Shown piece by piece: positions 62,420 through 64,000 of a stretch of 64,000 bases of DNA. Under the pieces are notes generated by a model. The model searched no databases. It saw nothing but the letters and a program-made list of their open reading frames with translations, and was not told the origin of the DNA. The number at the start of each line of letters is the position of its first letter. The first letter of the stretch is position 1. This DNA is from Aliiroseovarius sp. PrR006 (lineage in GTDB: Bacteria > Pseudomonadota > Alphaproteobacteria > Rhodobacterales > Rhodobacteraceae), in the NCBI RefSeq assembly GCF_010500215.1, contig NZ_JAAGOY010000004.1:1488001-1552000 (forward strand), written 5' to 3'. The position numbers were made by a program, and so were the translations under genes.

Positions 62420-64000
62420 TTACTCCTCGGCCAGAAAACCACCAGATTGGCGATCCCACAGCCCGGCATAGGTGCCTTTGGCGGCCAGAAGTTCGTCATG
62501 ACTGCCGTCTTCGATCACCCGGCCCTGATCCAGCACGACAATGCGGTCCATCTGGGCGATGGTAGACAGACGGTGCGCGATGGCGATCACGGTTTTGCCT
62601 TCCATCATTCCATAGAGGGTCTTCTGGATGGCGGCCTCGACCTCGCTGTCGAGCGCCGAGGTTGCCTCGTCCAACACCAGAATCGGCGCGTTCTTCAGCA
62701 TGACGCGGGCGATAGCGACACGCTGACGTTGGCCGCCTGAAAGTTTCACACCGCGCTCGCCCACATGGGCGTCATAGCTGGTGCGCCCTTCCGGGTCTTC
62801 TAGCGACTGGATGAAGTCATGCGCTTCGGCCCGTTCGGCAGCGGCAATCATCTCGGCCTCGGTGGCCGAGGGGCGACCATAGAGCAAGTTCGCACGCACC
62901 GAGCGGTGCAAAAGCGAGCTGTCTTGCGTGACCATGCCGATCTGCGCACGCAGGCTGTCTTGCGTCACACCCGCCACGTCCTGACCGTCGATCAGGATGC
63001 GCCCGCCTTCCGGATCGCGGAAGCGCAGAAGCAAGTTCACAAGGCTAGACTTGCCCGCGCCCGAGCGCCCGACCAGCCCGACCTTTTCGCCGGGATGCAC
63101 CGACAGGGTGACATTGTCCAACCCACCCGAGCCTTTGCCATAGTGATGGGTTAGCCCGTCAAACTGGATCTCGCCTTTTGTCAGCGCCAGCGCAGGCGCG
63201 TTCGGCGCGTCCGTCACTTCATGCTCGACCGAGATCGAGCGCAACCCTTCGCGGATCACGCCCGCATGTTCAAACAGCCGCACCGTGACCCACATGATCC
63301 AGCCGGACATGCCGTTCAGACGGATGGTCAGGGCCGAGGCCGCAGCGACCTCGCCCACGGTGACAACGCCACGTGTCCAGAACCAGATCGAGGTCCCCAG
63401 AACGCCCACGATCAGCAGCCCGTTCAGCACGTTCAGGCCAAAGCTAAGCTCCGTCATCAGACGCAGGAAGCGTTGGAACCGCAGGCGGTGACGTTTGAGG
63501 GCTGACAGGACATAGCGCTCCTCGCTTTCGCCCTGAGAGAACAGTTTGACGCTTTCAATATTGGCATAGGCGTCCACGATCCGCCCCGACAGAAGCGACC
63601 GTGCGTCGGACCATTTCTCGGACGCGGACGCCACGCGCAGCGCGACCCAGCGGGTGTAGATGACGTAAAGCACCAGCCAGATCAGCAAGGGCGCGGCCAG
63701 TCGCGGGTCGATCTGGCTGAGGATCAGGGCCGCCGCGATCACATAGGTCAGCGCGTACCAGATGCCCTCGAACGCCATATAGGTGCCGTCCTCGACCGCG
63801 CCGCCCAGCTGCATCACGCGATTGGACAGCCGCCCGGCAAAATCGTTCTGGAAAAAGCCCATGCTTTGCCCCAGAAGATGCTTATGCGCACGCCAGCGGA
63901 CTTGGTCATGCAGGTTGCCTACGAGGGTCTGTTCGAGCAGCAGGTGGTTCAGCCCGATGGTGGCGGGGCGTAGGAACAGGATGAACAGGGCCGCCAACAG
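62420..64000 (-). CDS. ABC exporter, fused membrane/ATPase half-transporter (N-terminal end outside window)
   Basis: The visible 526 residues comprise most of an ABC type-1 membrane domain and a C-terminal ATPase domain: Walker A GRSGAGKSSLVNLLLR, Q-loop GMVTQDSSLLHRSV, signature LSGGQRQRVAIARV, Walker B PILVLDEATSALDSE and switch His AHRLS. The reading frame is still open at the right edge, and about 70-80 N-terminal residues are missing. It is most like MsbA/MdlB-type lipid or drug exporters; the substrate is unknown. Confidence 0.93.
   Translation of the reverse strand: MLAALFILFLRPATIGLNHLLLEQTLVGNLHDQVRWRAHKHLLGQSMGFFQNDFAGRLSNRVMQLGGAVEDGTYMAFEGIWYALTYVIAAALILSQIDPRLAAPLLIWLVLYVIYTRWVALRVASASEKWSDARSLLSGRIVDAYANIESVKLFSQGESEERYVLSALKRHRLRFQRFLRLMTELSFGLNVLNGLLIVGVLGTSIWFWTRGVVTVGEVAAASALTIRLNGMSGWIMWVTVRLFEHAGVIREGLRSISVEHEVTDAPNAPALALTKGEIQFDGLTHHYGKGSGGLDNVTLSVHPGEKVGLVGRSGAGKSSLVNLLLRFRDPEGGRILIDGQDVAGVTQDSLRAQIGMVTQDSSLLHRSVRANLLYGRPSATEAEMIAAAERAEAHDFIQSLEDPEGRTSYDAHVGERGVKLSGGQRQRVAIARVMLKNAPILVLDEATSALDSEVEAAIQKTLYGMMEGKTVIAIAHRLSTIAQMDRIVVLDQGRVIEDGSHDELLAAKGTYAGLWDRQSGGFLAEE

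Noticed and set aside
1-64000. CRISPR array, rRNA operon or prophage
   Set aside because: No regularly spaced repeats, rRNA stretches or phage structural genes were seen. The only mobile-element trace is the IS481-type fragment.

Overview
The window looks like a chromosomal segment of an alphaproteobacterium of the Rhodobacterales, most likely the Roseobacter group. The grounds are high GC with a strong G/C bias at third codon positions, an Irr-type Fur regulator beside fabA-fabB-fabI, the aroA-cmk-rpsA-ihfB-lapA-trpF-trpB order, a short SAM/SAH-type riboswitch ahead of metK, a Hint-domain protein of a kind common in roseobacters, and CtrA-like boxes in the flagellar locus. No plasmid, phage or CRISPR hallmark is present. 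Assignments come from reading the translated sequence; no database search was run.

Layout. (1) 1-10908 is one end of a flagellar cluster. fliF runs leftward off the window. A divergent rightward operon carries fliL, a small membrane protein, a MotE-like protein, motA, a 729-residue secreted helical protein, flhA, fliR, flhB and a FliJ-like coiled-coil protein. (2) 11030-32593 is mostly housekeeping: rplY and pth, then two leftward blocks. The first is aroA-membrane protein-cmk-rpsA-ihfB-lapA-trpF-trpB. The second is miaB, phoH-ybeY-corC-lnt, metK and trmB. A few rightward single genes lie between. (3) 32177-35583 is irr divergent from fabA-fabB-fabI, the anaerobic-type unsaturated fatty acid route. 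(4) 35656-45993 is accessory metabolism: an alpha/beta hydrolase, a threonine dehydratase-like enzyme, an EEP-fold hydrolase, an enol-lactonase-like enzyme, an MDR alcohol dehydrogenase and an enolase-superfamily enzyme, then a leftward Hint protein, then a three-gene module (DapA-like, proline-racemase-like, GntR) that looks like hydroxyproline catabolism.

(5) 46030-53083 begins with two divergent MDR oxidoreductases and a YqhA protein. Then comes a visibly lower-GC cassette: a GT39/ArnT-like glycosyltransferase, a GtrB/ArnC-like polyprenyl-phosphate glycosyltransferase, a methyltransferase and a small LAB_N membrane protein. It is followed by an IS481-type transposase remnant and a tRNA-Arg(UCU) gene, which suggests an acquired envelope-glycosylation island beside a tRNA. 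(6) 53138-64000 holds two tandem small membrane proteins, a PhnA-type protein, a SUKH-like protein, lepA, a divergent Lrp regulator/leucine dehydrogenase pair, a small secreted protein, a low-molecular-weight phosphatase, an HxlR regulator overlapping a sirtuin, a copper chaperone pair, rpmB, and an ABC exporter that runs off the right edge.

The least explained parts are the 729-residue secreted protein between motA and flhA with its MotE-like partner, the envelope cassette at 48786-52471, and the racemase-fold enzyme at 44221 with an unusual Ser/Thr active-site pair. The best supported RNA element is the SAM/SAH-type riboswitch at 24927-24972.
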